Assembly: GCA_964487565.1 (NCBI GenBank)
Contig: CAZARN010000020.1
Coordinates: forward strand, 1 to 27,887
Origin: Phil1 sp964487565
GTDB lineage: Bacteria > Bacillota > Clostridia > Christensenellales > CAG-138
Reading direction: 5' to 3'
Length of the DNA stretch: 27,887 nt
Position numbers and translations under genes: made by a program. The notes beneath the pieces are model-generated. The model did not search any database. It was not told the DNA's origin and saw only the letters and a program-made list of their open reading frames with translations. This document shows, piece by piece, positions 16,201-23,639 of the stretch (its first letter is position 1; each line of letters starts with the position of its first letter).

Positions 16201-16663
16201 GCACGTTTCAAAAAAGATGGTACGAAACGGCAGCGGCGTCATGGCTTACTGCACGCTTGAGGACATGACGGGTTCTATCGAATGTCTTGCGTTCCCGTCT
16301 GTTTACACGAAATACGGGAGCTTGCTTTCTGGCGATATGAGGGTTATTATAAACGGCAGGCTCAATGTGCGGGACGGGCAAAGCAACATGGTGCTCATCG
16401 ACGATGCAGCGCCGCTTTTGAAGCGAAGCGCTGACAGAAAGCTTTATCTTCGCATGGATACCGGCGATCAGAAGCTCATGGACCGGGTGTCGGCGGTTCT
16501 CAGACGCTTCCCGGGGAACGTCCCTGTGGTAATGTTTGACCCGGCGCTCAAAAAGGCCCGCCTTGCCCCGCAGGATATGTTCATCAACCTGACGGGTGCG
16601 GTAGAGGACGTGCTTACAGAAATCCTCGGCGAAGACAACGTGAAGTTAAAAAGGGAGGTTTAA
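13226..16663 (+). CDS. dnaE: DNA polymerase III alpha subunit (DnaE)
   Basis: A 1145-residue family C replicative polymerase. The N-terminal PHP domain begins HLHVHSVYSLLDG and retains the metal-binding pattern (HxH, TDHG, EAYV, and Asp/His in ATNDIHYV). It may therefore still be a functional phosphoesterase or proofreading domain, unlike the degenerate E. coli one. The palm carries PGRGSGAASL and PDFDIDF, with the catalytic pair Asp394 and Asp396, and the third aspartate is probably Asp545 in MDFLGLRT. A helix-hairpin-helix region follows, then an OB domain from about residue 980 (VRLGGIITHVSKK, ECLAFPSVYTKYG). The length matches DnaE, not PolC. Bacillota usually also have PolC elsewhere in the genome. 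Starts overlap whiA; pfkA follows by 6 nt. Confidence 0.97.
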   Translation: MGFVHLHVHSVYSLLDGAAPIKKLVARAKELGMDSLAITDHGAMYGVIDFYKECKNQGIKPIIGMEAYVAPGSLYDREGVREYAHLILLSKNETGYRNLIKLSSIAFVDGFYYKPRIDYDILGQYSEGLICLSACIAGDIPHSLLEGNDKRAYDIARKLKAMFGDDFYIELQNHGLPEELEVLPKLSALARELEIKTAATNDIHYVDRDDAEAQDMLLCIQTLRYVDEENRMRMSADEFYMKSGEQMLQALFDYPEAVQNTQTIADKCSLELHFGERHLPGFAAPQGFADNQDYLRSLAYEGLVRKMPEAGDVEHTRLETELSIIKNMGFTDYFLIVWDFVNFAHKKGIFVGPGRGSGAASLVAYSLDITDVDPIKYDLPFERFLNPERISMPDFDIDFCEERRPEVIDYVIEKYGKDNVAQIITFSTLAAKAVVNDVGRAMRMPAEAKKVAALVPATIGMTLKKAMEVSSELQALYEGDPAIKKLVDISMKLEGFPRNAGTHAAGVVICARPISEYVPLQRNGDTITTQFHKDQIEELGLLKMDFLGLRTLTVIRDALMFIEEGGKKLPEGALTHYDDPKVYDMISAADTDGVFQLESAGMRQFMLQLRPNTFEDIIAGISLFRPGPMDQIPKYIAGKNDPEHVTYLHDKLRPALCATYGCMVYQEQVMRIVRDVAGYSMGRSDLVRRAMAKKKHDVMQKEREHFVNGIVEDGVVKVPGAVRNGVDEQTANKIFDAMTDFASYAFNKPHAAGYAVLAYRTAYLRLYYPVEFMTAMLNSYISVINRLVAYISSATRMGIKVLRPDINMSREKFSVENGSIRFGLAAIKNVGEGAMKDIINEREKNGPFSDFDDFIKRAGDLNKRMLEAMIKVGCFDSLGAKRAQLLAVYERSLAAAAGERKQSEMGQISLFDMGGGESLKTALVPMPNIDEYPLSKLLELEHETLGIYLSGHPLNDYADVLSSIPDRAGALLENEDDEKQEGDRVRLGGIITHVSKKMVRNGSGVMAYCTLEDMTGSIECLAFPSVYTKYGSLLSGDMRVIINGRLNVRDGQSNMVLIDDAAPLLKRSADRKLYLRMDTGDQKLMDRVSAVLRRFPGNVPVVMFDPALKKARLAPQDMFINLTGAVEDVLTEILGEDNVKLKREV

Positions 16664-16669
16664 TATAAT

Positions 16670-17632
16670 ATGAAAACAATTGGAGTGCTTACAAGCGGCG
16701 GGGATACGCCGGGCATGAACTCCGCAATACGTTCGGTTTTCAAGGAAGGCACAGACCGCGGCATGAAGGTAATGGGTATTTACCATGGCTTCAAAGGCCT
16801 TATTGCCGGTCTGGTGCGTCAATTGACACATGAAGATGTTGCAAATGTCATGCACAAGGGAGGAACCGTGCTGCGCACGGCGCGCAGCGAGGAATTCAAA
16901 CAGGAAGACGGCTTCAACAAGGCCATGGACATGCTCCATGCCTATGATATTGAAGGGCTTATCGTGATAGGCGGAGACGGAAGCTATCACGGGGCAAAGC
17001 TTATCTCCGATCACGGAATACCGACGATCGGTATGCCTGGCACGATCGACAACGATATCGGTTATACCGATTTCACGATCGGCTTTGATACGGCCGTAAA
17101 TACCATCACGAGCGAGATCTATAAGATCCGCGATACCATGCGCGCGCATGACCGCGTTGGGGTGATCGAGGTAATGGGCCGTCATTGCGGCGATATCGCG
17201 CTTTGGAGCGGCGTTGCCGGCGCAGCGGATATGATCCTTGTTCCCGAAATACCTGTTCCGTGGGAGGAAGCCGCAAAAAAGCTTGCCAACAACAAGCTTC
17301 GCGGACAGCTTACCAGCATCGTTATAATCGCTGAAGGCGCAGGGAAGGCGGAGGATTTCGCACAGTATGTGAGGGAGCATACCGATGTTGAGATCAAAGC
17401 CATTGTACCCGGCTATATTCAGCGCGGCGGAAATCCGACGGCATTTGACCGCGTGCTTGCGGCCAGACTCGGACAGCGCGCTGTCGACTTGCTTGCAAAC
17501 GACATCGGCGGAAGGGCTGTCGGAGTTCATGACAATCAGATCATTGACGTGAGCCTTGAAGATGCGCTCACGATCCCGGACAAATTCGACGACAAGCTTT
17601 ACCGTTTCAACGCGGTAATGGCTAAATTTTGA
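16670..17632 (+). CDS. pfkA: ATP-dependent 6-phosphofructokinase
   Basis: A 320-residue tetrameric glycolytic enzyme that phosphorylates fructose 6-phosphate to fructose 1,6-bisphosphate. The N-terminal nucleotide loop is LTSGGDTPGMNSAIRS and the second loop GGDGSYHGA. The catalytic loop is PGTIDNDIGYTDFTIGFDTA. Gly in GGDGS and Gly in PGTIDND, at the positions that are Asp and Lys in PPi-dependent enzymes, point to ATP as phosphate donor. The effector-side MGRHCGDIALW block is present, consistent with the allosteric PfkA class. GGGAGG at 16653-16658 precedes the ATG. A dnaE-pfkA pairing is common in Clostridia; pyruvate kinase, often next, is missing here and a methyltransferase gene follows directly. 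Confidence 0.97.
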   Translation: MKTIGVLTSGGDTPGMNSAIRSVFKEGTDRGMKVMGIYHGFKGLIAGLVRQLTHEDVANVMHKGGTVLRTARSEEFKQEDGFNKAMDMLHAYDIEGLIVIGGDGSYHGAKLISDHGIPTIGMPGTIDNDIGYTDFTIGFDTAVNTITSEIYKIRDTMRAHDRVGVIEVMGRHCGDIALWSGVAGAADMILVPEIPVPWEEAAKKLANNKLRGQLTSIVIIAEGAGKAEDFAQYVREHTDVEIKAIVPGYIQRGGNPTAFDRVLAARLGQRAVDLLANDIGGRAVGVHDNQIIDVSLEDALTIPDKFDDKLYRFNAVMAKF

Positions 17633-18990
17633 TGCTTATGCTTGATAGAAACGCCGATATCGAACTTAGAATCGACGCCATGGGCTCGCAAGGCCAGGGC
17701 ATCGGAAGACTTGACGGGTTTGCGGTATTCGTACCGTACACGCTGCCGGGTGAACTCGTGCGCGCGCATGTGATAAAACCTGGCAAATCCTTTGCGGTTG
17801 CGAAGCTTACGAAAATCATTGAAAAAAGCGACGACAGATGCGAAGCGCCGTGCCGTGTTTTCGGAAAATGCGGCGGCTGTGCGATGATGGAGATGGCATA
17901 TAAAGCTCAGCTTGAAACAAAAACGCGGCAGGTCAGGGACGCGCTTGAGCGTATAGGCGGCTTTCGCGGCATTGAAGTGCCGATGGCTATCGGCATGGAT
18001 GATCCCTTCCGCTATCGCAACAAGGCAAGCTTCCCGATCTGCGCCGATGTTGACGGAACGGCTCATTTCGGATTTTATGCGCCGCGAAGCCACAGGCTTA
18101 TAAATCTTGACGACTGCCCGATCGAGCGTGAAGAGCTTGTCCTGTGCGCAAAAACCGTAACAGACTGGGCGCGGAAGTATAAAATCTCCTGTTATGATGA
18201 AACGACAGGCAGGGGAGTGCTGCGCCATGTCGTCGGACGAATAACAAGCACAGGCGATGTGATGACTGTTGTTGTCACCTCAGGCCAGCTTCCGCATAAG
18301 GATGAGCTTATTGCGCTTCTTCGTGAGCGCGTGCCGGGCATCGTTTCGATCGTACACAACGTCAACGCACAGGACACGAACGTCATTTTCGGAGAAAAAT
18401 TTGAGACGGTTTACGGGGCGGATCATATTTGCGAAAAAATCGCCGGGCTTTCGTTTGAGGTCAGCGCCGCATCGTTTTTGCAGGTGAATCCTTCGCAAAC
18501 CGAAAAGCTTTACGCGCTTGTCAAAAATGCGCTCCCTGACGGAGAATTCACCGCAGTTGATGTTTACTGCGGAACGGGTACGCTGACGTTGATCGCGGCG
18601 CAAAAAGCAAAAAAAGCAGTCGGCATAGAATATATCAAGCCGGCGGTACAGGATGCGCTTAGAAACGCCGGAAACAACGGTATAAGCAATGCTGAGTTTA
18701 TATGCGGCGACGCTGCCGATGAGCTGCCGAAGCTGATCGCAGGCGGCTTCAAGCCTGATGTTATCATAGTCGATCCGCCGCGCAAAGGCTGCGACGACGC
18801 AGTCACTGCCGCAATGGCCGAGTCCGGCGTTGAACGCATAATATATGTATCCTGCGATCCGGCAACGCTCGCGCGCGACGCGAAGAAGCTCGCACAGGCA
18901 GGCTATGCTTTCGCTTCGATCCAAAGCGTGGATATGTTCCCACACACGAGTCACGTCGAGACGGTTGCGGTGCTGGAAAGGAAAAAATGA
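17632..18990 (+). CDS. rlmD: 23S rRNA (uracil-5-)-methyltransferase, RlmD/RlmCD-type
   Basis: A 452-residue class I SAM methyltransferase of the RumA/TrmA family, expected to make m5U in 23S rRNA. An N-terminal TRAM domain covers about residues 5-60. Its [4Fe-4S] ligands Cys74, Cys80, Cys83 (in CGGC) and Cys162 fall in the order and spacing of the E. coli RumA cluster. The SAM site VDVYCGTGTLTL, the VDPPRKGC motif and the catalytic-cysteine motif YVSCDPATLARD all follow. I take ATG 17632, which overlaps the pfkA stop (TGATG); another ATG is at 17638 and a TTG at 17629. In Bacillota one such enzyme may modify both U747 and U1939, so the exact position is uncertain. Confidence 0.93.
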   Translation: MLMLDRNADIELRIDAMGSQGQGIGRLDGFAVFVPYTLPGELVRAHVIKPGKSFAVAKLTKIIEKSDDRCEAPCRVFGKCGGCAMMEMAYKAQLETKTRQVRDALERIGGFRGIEVPMAIGMDDPFRYRNKASFPICADVDGTAHFGFYAPRSHRLINLDDCPIEREELVLCAKTVTDWARKYKISCYDETTGRGVLRHVVGRITSTGDVMTVVVTSGQLPHKDELIALLRERVPGIVSIVHNVNAQDTNVIFGEKFETVYGADHICEKIAGLSFEVSAASFLQVNPSQTEKLYALVKNALPDGEFTAVDVYCGTGTLTLIAAQKAKKAVGIEYIKPAVQDALRNAGNNGISNAEFICGDAADELPKLIAGGFKPDVIIVDPPRKGCDDAVTAAMAESGVERIIYVSCDPATLARDAKKLAQAGYAFASIQSVDMFPHTSHVETVAVLERKK

Positions 18991-20075
18991 CATTTGCCAG
19001 AGTGCAAAAAGTCGATACCGGAAAGTATCGGCGCATAATAGCGGTATCCGATATCCACGGAAACGGTCATCTGTTGACGAGGCTTCTTGAAAGGCTTGAT
19101 TTTTGCAGCAATGACGCGCTCATCCTGCTTGGAGATTATATCGAGCGTGGCAAGGACAGTCTTTCAACCGTGCGGTCGATAATGGCTTTATGCGCGCAAG
19201 GCAACGTTTTTGCGCTGATGGGCAACTGTGACACGCTTTGGGACGATATAAAATCCGGACTTTATTGTGTGGACATCAACGCCTACATAGACTGGAGACA
19301 TAATACGATACTTGCCGATATGTGCGGAGAGCTTGATATCGACCGGCACAAAATCGGTTCGAATGAGGTCGAACGGATCCTTCTTGAACGATACGGAGAA
19401 GTATTCGATTGGCTGCGCTCCCTGCCGCATATCATCGATACGCCTGAAGCCGTGTTTGTGCATGCCGGTATCGATCCTGATATTCCGCTCACGGCGCAGG
19501 ATGCCGGGCGCTGTCTTAAGCGCACGGCCTTTCTTGAAGAAGAGCATGTTTTTTCAAAAAAAGTTATATGCGGCCATATACCCACAAGCAATTACTTCAT
19601 GATGAGAAACAACGTGCTTTCATACGCGCCTGTGACAAGCGGTCAGGTCACATGTATCGACGGAGGAAATGCCGTCAAGCATGACGGGCAGCTCAATGCG
19701 CTTGTGCTCGAGGATGGGACAACAAGATATATTGCGGAAGACGATCTTGACGAAGCGACCATTTGCGGCGAACAGCGCGGATCAAAGGACGTTTCTTCTG
19801 TTGCATGGAATCACCGGGAAGTTGAAGTTATGTGCAAGATCGACGGATACACACTTTTTCGCGTAATTAGCACGGGTCTGCCGCTTTGGGCGCCCGATAA
19901 TCTCATCTACAAGACAAAGAGAGGCATCGTTTGCTGCGAGGATTTTACTGATTACAGGCCTTGCCTAAAACAAGGCGACCGTGTAAAACTGGTAAAATCA
20001 GGTGAAAAATACAGTATAATCAAAAAAAACAGCGAGATAGGCTGGATAAATACCTCAATATTAACACTTACTTAA
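18987..20075 (+). CDS. PPP-like metallophosphatase with extra C-terminal domain
   Basis: A 362-residue protein whose first 240 or so residues form a calcineurin-like metallophosphatase. Metal ligands are in SDIHGN (Asp22, His24), GDYIERG (Asp50), GNCD (Asn80), FVHAGI and GHIPTS. The VHAGI and GHxP motifs are those of the PPP/ApaH-like group. The usual GNHE motif reads GNCD, with Cys81 where PPP enzymes have the general-acid histidine, as in YfcE-type phosphodiesterases. The last 90 or so residues, after about 270, form a separate segment containing KQGDRVKLVKSGEKYSII and IGWINTSIL, resembling a bacterial SH3-like fold. Substrate is unknown; a protein phosphatase or nucleotide hydrolase are both possible. 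The start overlaps the rlmD stop (ATGA). Confidence 0.85.
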   Translation: MTFARVQKVDTGKYRRIIAVSDIHGNGHLLTRLLERLDFCSNDALILLGDYIERGKDSLSTVRSIMALCAQGNVFALMGNCDTLWDDIKSGLYCVDINAYIDWRHNTILADMCGELDIDRHKIGSNEVERILLERYGEVFDWLRSLPHIIDTPEAVFVHAGIDPDIPLTAQDAGRCLKRTAFLEEEHVFSKKVICGHIPTSNYFMMRNNVLSYAPVTSGQVTCIDGGNAVKHDGQLNALVLEDGTTRYIAEDDLDEATICGEQRGSKDVSSVAWNHREVEVMCKIDGYTLFRVISTGLPLWAPDNLIYKTKRGIVCCEDFTDYRPCLKQGDRVKLVKSGEKYSIIKKNSEIGWINTSILTLT

Positions 20076-20094
20076 AATACTATCGCTAAGAAAG

Positions 20095-20103
20095 TGGTAT
20101 AAT
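20095..20103 (+). promoter_or_regulatory. Extended -10 promoter of the DUF1002 gene
   Basis: A TGG-TATAAT extended -10 (TATAAT at 20098-20103) lies 42 nt before the start. No good -35 is present at the expected distance, as is common for extended -10 promoters. Confidence 0.6.
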
Positions 20104-20145
20104 CTCATCAAGAAAACCGCATAGGCGGGATGGAGGTTGTTTGTT

Positions 20146-21024
20146 TTGAGAACAAGAAGGATCATTGCCGTGATTATGTGCGCACTTATGGCTATGGGCG
20201 CGTTTGCTTCCACAGCGCTTGCATATGAAGAGGGCGACGCCCGCGTCACGATCGGCGCGGATCTCACGGATGAACAGAAGGCACAGATATACAAGGATTT
20301 CGGCATCGAGCAAGGTTCTGTAACAGAACTTATTGTAACGAACGCGGATGAACGCGCTTATCTTGAGGGCATCGCGCCCGAAAAGAAGATCGGCAGCGTC
20401 GCGCTTTCCTGCATATACATAACCATACTTGCCGAAGGCTCAGGACTTCAGATATCCACCAACAACATCAACTGGTGCACGTCCGAAATGTATACAAACG
20501 CCCTCACAACGGCCGGCATAACCGATGCAAAGGTAATGGTCAGCGCGCCTTTTGCCGTTTCGGGCACGGCGGCTCTCACCGGCATTTACAAGGCTTATGA
20601 GGATATAACAGGCCAAACGCTTTCCGAGCTTGCAAAAACCATAGGCGTTGAAGAGCTTGTGACAACGGGCGAGCTTGCCGAATATATCGGCAGCGAGGAA
20701 GCCGCACAGATTGTCAACGAGCTCAAGAAGATACTCGATCAGACGCAGACCATGACCGACGACGAGGTTCGCGCTGAGATCAGACGCATCGCGGCCCAGT
20801 ATAACGTCAAAATAAGCGACGCGCAGGTCGATCAGCTTTTGAACCTTTGCCGCAGCCTTGAGAAGCTTGATGTGGACGAGCTGCGCCAGAAGCTTGTGAA
20901 CCTTGCAGAAACCGTGGACAAGGCCAGCAAAGCCAAGGAAACGATCACCAAGATAGGAGAAGGCATAAAGAGCTTTTTCGCCTCCGTGGGCGCGTTCTTC
21001 ACCAAACTTTTCGGCGGAAAATAA
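20146..21024 (+). CDS. Secreted DUF1002-family protein, TTG start
   Basis: A 292-residue secreted protein of unknown function. The signal peptide has a basic start (MRTRR), a hydrophobic core and a probable signal-peptidase cut after STALA, giving a mature N-terminus near YEEGDARV. The following block, with VTIGADLTDEQKAQIYKDFG and later SCIYITILAEGSGL, NINWCT and VSAPFAVSGTAALTGI, is the DUF1002 signature. Residues about 190-260 are helical and charged, and the last 25 are amphipathic (IKSFFASVGAFFTKLFGGK), perhaps membrane-touching. I place the start at TTG 20146 because GGAGG at 20132-20136 is 9 nt upstream; an in-frame TTG at 20137 abuts that site. The family is common in gut Clostridia, with no established role. 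It has its own promoter and terminator. Confidence 0.9.
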   Translation: MRTRRIIAVIMCALMAMGAFASTALAYEEGDARVTIGADLTDEQKAQIYKDFGIEQGSVTELIVTNADERAYLEGIAPEKKIGSVALSCIYITILAEGSGLQISTNNINWCTSEMYTNALTTAGITDAKVMVSAPFAVSGTAALTGIYKAYEDITGQTLSELAKTIGVEELVTTGELAEYIGSEEAAQIVNELKKILDQTQTMTDDEVRAEIRRIAAQYNVKISDAQVDQLLNLCRSLEKLDVDELRQKLVNLAETVDKASKAKETITKIGEGIKSFFASVGAFFTKLFGGK

Positions 21025-21044
21025 GAGATATTCCCAATGTGAAT

Positions 21045-21069
21045 GCGCATCCTTGCGGGTGCGCTTTTT
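21045..21069 (+). terminator. Intrinsic terminator of the DUF1002 gene
   Basis: A GCGCATCC / GGGTGCGC stem (one G-T pair) with a TTGC loop is followed by five T residues. Confidence 0.88.
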
Positions 21070-21091
21070 CTATTTGCTTCGTCGCCTTTGA

Positions 21092-21120
21092 TTGACCAAA
21101 CCTCATTGTGGTGATAAACT
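21092..21120 (+). promoter_or_regulatory. Promoter of the TIGR03960-TIGR03936-rng operon
   Basis: A -35 TTGACC (21092-21097), a 17-nt spacer and a -10 TAAACT (21115-21120) preceded by TGA, an extended -10 element. A GGAGG site (21138-21142) follows. Confidence 0.7.
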
Positions 21121-21146
21121 TAAAACACTAATATCTTGGAGGAAAG

Positions 21147-22988
21147 ATGAGTTTCGTTAACATACCCGACAGGCTCCTTATGGGGGTCGAAAAGCCTTCA
21201 CGCTATACCGGCGCGGAGCCGAATATGACGGATAAAAAAGATGCAAAGCTTCGCTTTGCACTCTGTTTCCCCGATGTATATGAGATCGGCATGTCCCATC
21301 TCGGATCAAGAATACTGTATAACGTTCTCAACAGCCGTGAAGATACGATCTGCGAGCGCGTTTACGCCCCGTGGCCGGATATGGAAAAGGCCATGAGGGA
21401 AAACGATATTCCGCTTTTCACGCTTGAAACCAAACGCCCTGTTTCTGAATGCCATATTCTGGGCTTCTCTCTGCTTTATGAGATGTGCTATACGAACATA
21501 TTCACAATGCTTTCGCTTGCGGGTATTCCTCCGCGCGCATCTGAGCGTGATGAAAATGCGCCGCTCATCGTCTGCGGCGGTCCGTGCGTTTGCAATCCGG
21601 AACCGATAGCGCCGTTCATGGACGCGGTGATGATAGGCGACGGGGAAGAGCTTATATGCGACGTCGCAGATACGGTGCTCGAATGCAGAAACCGCGGCGC
21701 CGGCAAGCACGAAACGCTCCTTACGCTTTCAAAGATCGAGGGGATATACATTCCTTCGTTTTATGAGCCGCGCTATGATGAAAACGGTCTTTTTGCGGGC
21801 GTCGACAGGCTTGAAGCCGAAGCGCCGGAAAAGCCCGTCCGCCGCGTTCTTCGTGACCTTGACGCGGCGCAGTATATCGGTAAGCCAATTGTGCCTTATA
21901 TGTCAATCGTGCACGACAGGATCGCGCTTGAGATATTTCGCGGCTGTACGCGCGGTTGCCGCTTTTGCCAGGCGGGCTTCATATATCGCCCCGTGCGTGA
22001 ACGCAGGCTTGAAACAGTTATGCAACAGGCGCGCGAGCTTGTTGCCTGCACAGGCTATGACGAAGTTTCGCTGTTCTCTTTGAGTTCCGGCGACTATTCT
22101 CATATACACGAGCTTGTGCCTGAGATCATCGATGAGTTTTCGGATGAGCATGTTTCCGTTTCTCTTCCGTCGCTGCGCATCGATTCGTTCCTTAAGGACG
22201 ATCTTGAGCGCATGCAAAGCGTGAGGAAAGCCGGTCTGACCTTCGCGCCCGAAGCCGGAACGCAGCGTCTGCGTGACACTATAAACAAAGGCGTTGACGA
22301 GGAAGACCTTCTTCGCACCGTGGGCGACGCCTTCGAGGCAGGCTGGAGCGGCGTCAAGCTGTACTTCATGATCGGTTTGCCGACCGAGACAGATGAGGAT
22401 ATTTTGGGCATTGCGGAGCTTGCGCGCAAAGTGAGCGCCAGGTTCTATCAAATGCCGAAAGAGAAACGCGGAAAGGGTCTGAGACTTTCCGTGAGCGCGT
22501 CTTCGTTCGTACCCAAGCCGTTCACCCCGTTTCAATGGGAGCCGCAGGATACGAAGGATGAACTTGTGAGGAAGCAAAGACTGCTGCGCGATGCGCTTCG
22601 CGGCATACGCGGGGTGGAGTTTGCTTATCACGCTCCTGACGTGAGCGTTCTTGAAGGTGTTTTTGCAAGAGGCGACAGGCGTTTGGGCGATGTGCTTGAG
22701 GGCGCGTGGAACCGCGGGGCAAGGTTTGACTCATGGGACGACTGCTTTTCGGTTGAAGCGTGGCAGCAGTCTTTTGAAGCTTGCGGACTTGATCCTGCTC
22801 AATATGCACACCGTCGCAGAGCGCTTGAAGAGCATCTCCCGTGGGAACATATTGACGAGCTTGTAACTTCAGATTATCTCAAAAAAGAACTTGAAGCCGC
22901 ATACGGCGCTTCCAGGACTAAAGATTGCAGAAAGGGCTGTAACGGCTGCTTCGGTGAAAGATATGCGGATTATTGCAAGATTCAGTAA
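21147..22988 (+). CDS. TIGR03960-family B12-binding-like radical SAM protein
   Basis: A 613-residue radical SAM protein. The N-terminal 200 or so residues form a B12-binding-like fold, starting with FPDVYEIGMSHLGSRILYNV and including the MIGDGEE loop. The radical SAM core starts at FRGCTRGCRFC, with Cys267, Cys271 and Cys274 in CxxxCxxC spacing. The C-terminus is cysteine-rich (CRKGCNGC near residues 595-605), probably another metal site. The reaction is unknown. In Clostridia and Actinobacteria the gene is regularly next to the TIGR03936 gene and RNase G, as here, which suggests a shared role in RNA or ribosome modification; that is inference. GGAGG precedes the ATG by 4 nt. Its 3' end overlaps the next gene by 26 nt. 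Confidence 0.92.
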   Translation: MSFVNIPDRLLMGVEKPSRYTGAEPNMTDKKDAKLRFALCFPDVYEIGMSHLGSRILYNVLNSREDTICERVYAPWPDMEKAMRENDIPLFTLETKRPVSECHILGFSLLYEMCYTNIFTMLSLAGIPPRASERDENAPLIVCGGPCVCNPEPIAPFMDAVMIGDGEELICDVADTVLECRNRGAGKHETLLTLSKIEGIYIPSFYEPRYDENGLFAGVDRLEAEAPEKPVRRVLRDLDAAQYIGKPIVPYMSIVHDRIALEIFRGCTRGCRFCQAGFIYRPVRERRLETVMQQARELVACTGYDEVSLFSLSSGDYSHIHELVPEIIDEFSDEHVSVSLPSLRIDSFLKDDLERMQSVRKAGLTFAPEAGTQRLRDTINKGVDEEDLLRTVGDAFEAGWSGVKLYFMIGLPTETDEDILGIAELARKVSARFYQMPKEKRGKGLRLSVSASSFVPKPFTPFQWEPQDTKDELVRKQRLLRDALRGIRGVEFAYHAPDVSVLEGVFARGDRRLGDVLEGAWNRGARFDSWDDCFSVEAWQQSFEACGLDPAQYAHRRRALEEHLPWEHIDELVTSDYLKKELEAAYGASRTKDCRKGCNGCFGERYADYCKIQ

Positions 22989-23625
22989 ACTGAGCGAGAC
23001 GCGCTTTGTCTCACATCTTGACATACAGCGCCTTTTCGGCCGTGTGTTCAGGCGTGCCGGCATACCCGTCGCTTATTCGCAGGGCTTCAATCCGCATCCC
23101 GTGCTGTCGTTTGCAACGGCGCTTTCAACAGGCGTCACTAGCAGCGCGGAATGGCTTGACGTCAGGCTGGACGCCCCTGTTGAATGCAGCGCTTTTATAA
23201 GAGAGCTGAATACGTCGCTGCCGTACGGATTCAAGGTTACGGAAGCGTATGAAGCGGATGACAGGCTGCCCGCGCTGACCGCGCTTTTGAAAAGCGCCGA
23301 TTATTCAGTGGTTTTTGACCGCAATACAGCGTCGGCGCGTCTTTCGGACGCGCTTGAAAGGCTTCTTTCCGGCCCGATAAATATCATGAAGCACACAAAG
23401 GGCGGCGTTAAGCCGTTCGACATGCGCCCGCAGGTCAAAAATGCCCGTATAAGTGAGGAAAACGGCTTTACCGTGCTGCACGTCGAGGGCGTACTTGATG
23501 CAACGGGGAGTCTCAATGCGGATTCATTCACCAAAGAATTGCTCAAAACGGCAGAGATCGATGCGGATTACAGCATAAACCGCGATGCTGTATATTTTGA
23601 AAACGGCACACAAAAGCCGTTTTGA
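22963..23625 (+). CDS. TIGR03936 / DUF2344 radical SAM-associated protein
   Basis: A 220-residue protein of the TIGR03936 (DUF2344) family, with the typical start MRIIARFSKLSETRFVSHLD followed by RLFGRVFRRAGIPVAYSQGF and NPHPVLSFA. No radical SAM cysteine motif is present. It is thought to act together with the radical SAM protein encoded just upstream; some bacteria carry the two fused. I chose ATG 22963, which overlaps the upstream gene by 26 nt, because the conserved family N-terminus begins exactly there. A longer reading from 22891 would be antifamily. Its stop is 14 nt before the RNase G start. Function is unknown. Confidence 0.9.
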   Translation: MRIIARFSKLSETRFVSHLDIQRLFGRVFRRAGIPVAYSQGFNPHPVLSFATALSTGVTSSAEWLDVRLDAPVECSAFIRELNTSLPYGFKVTEAYEADDRLPALTALLKSADYSVVFDRNTASARLSDALERLLSGPINIMKHTKGGVKPFDMRPQVKNARISEENGFTVLHVEGVLDATGSLNADSFTKELLKTAEIDADYSINRDAVYFENGTQKPF

Positions 23626-23639
23626 ATCGAGGAGGAACG

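Noticed and set aside
16664..16669. TATAAT just before the pfkA start
   Set aside because: It abuts the ATG with no usable -35, so a transcript from it would lack a leader; the GGGAGG site upstream shows the gene is read from the operon.
16646..17530. 294-codon minus-strand frame opposite pfkA
   Set aside because: pfkA motifs are intact on the + strand; the antisense frame is a by-product of codon bias.
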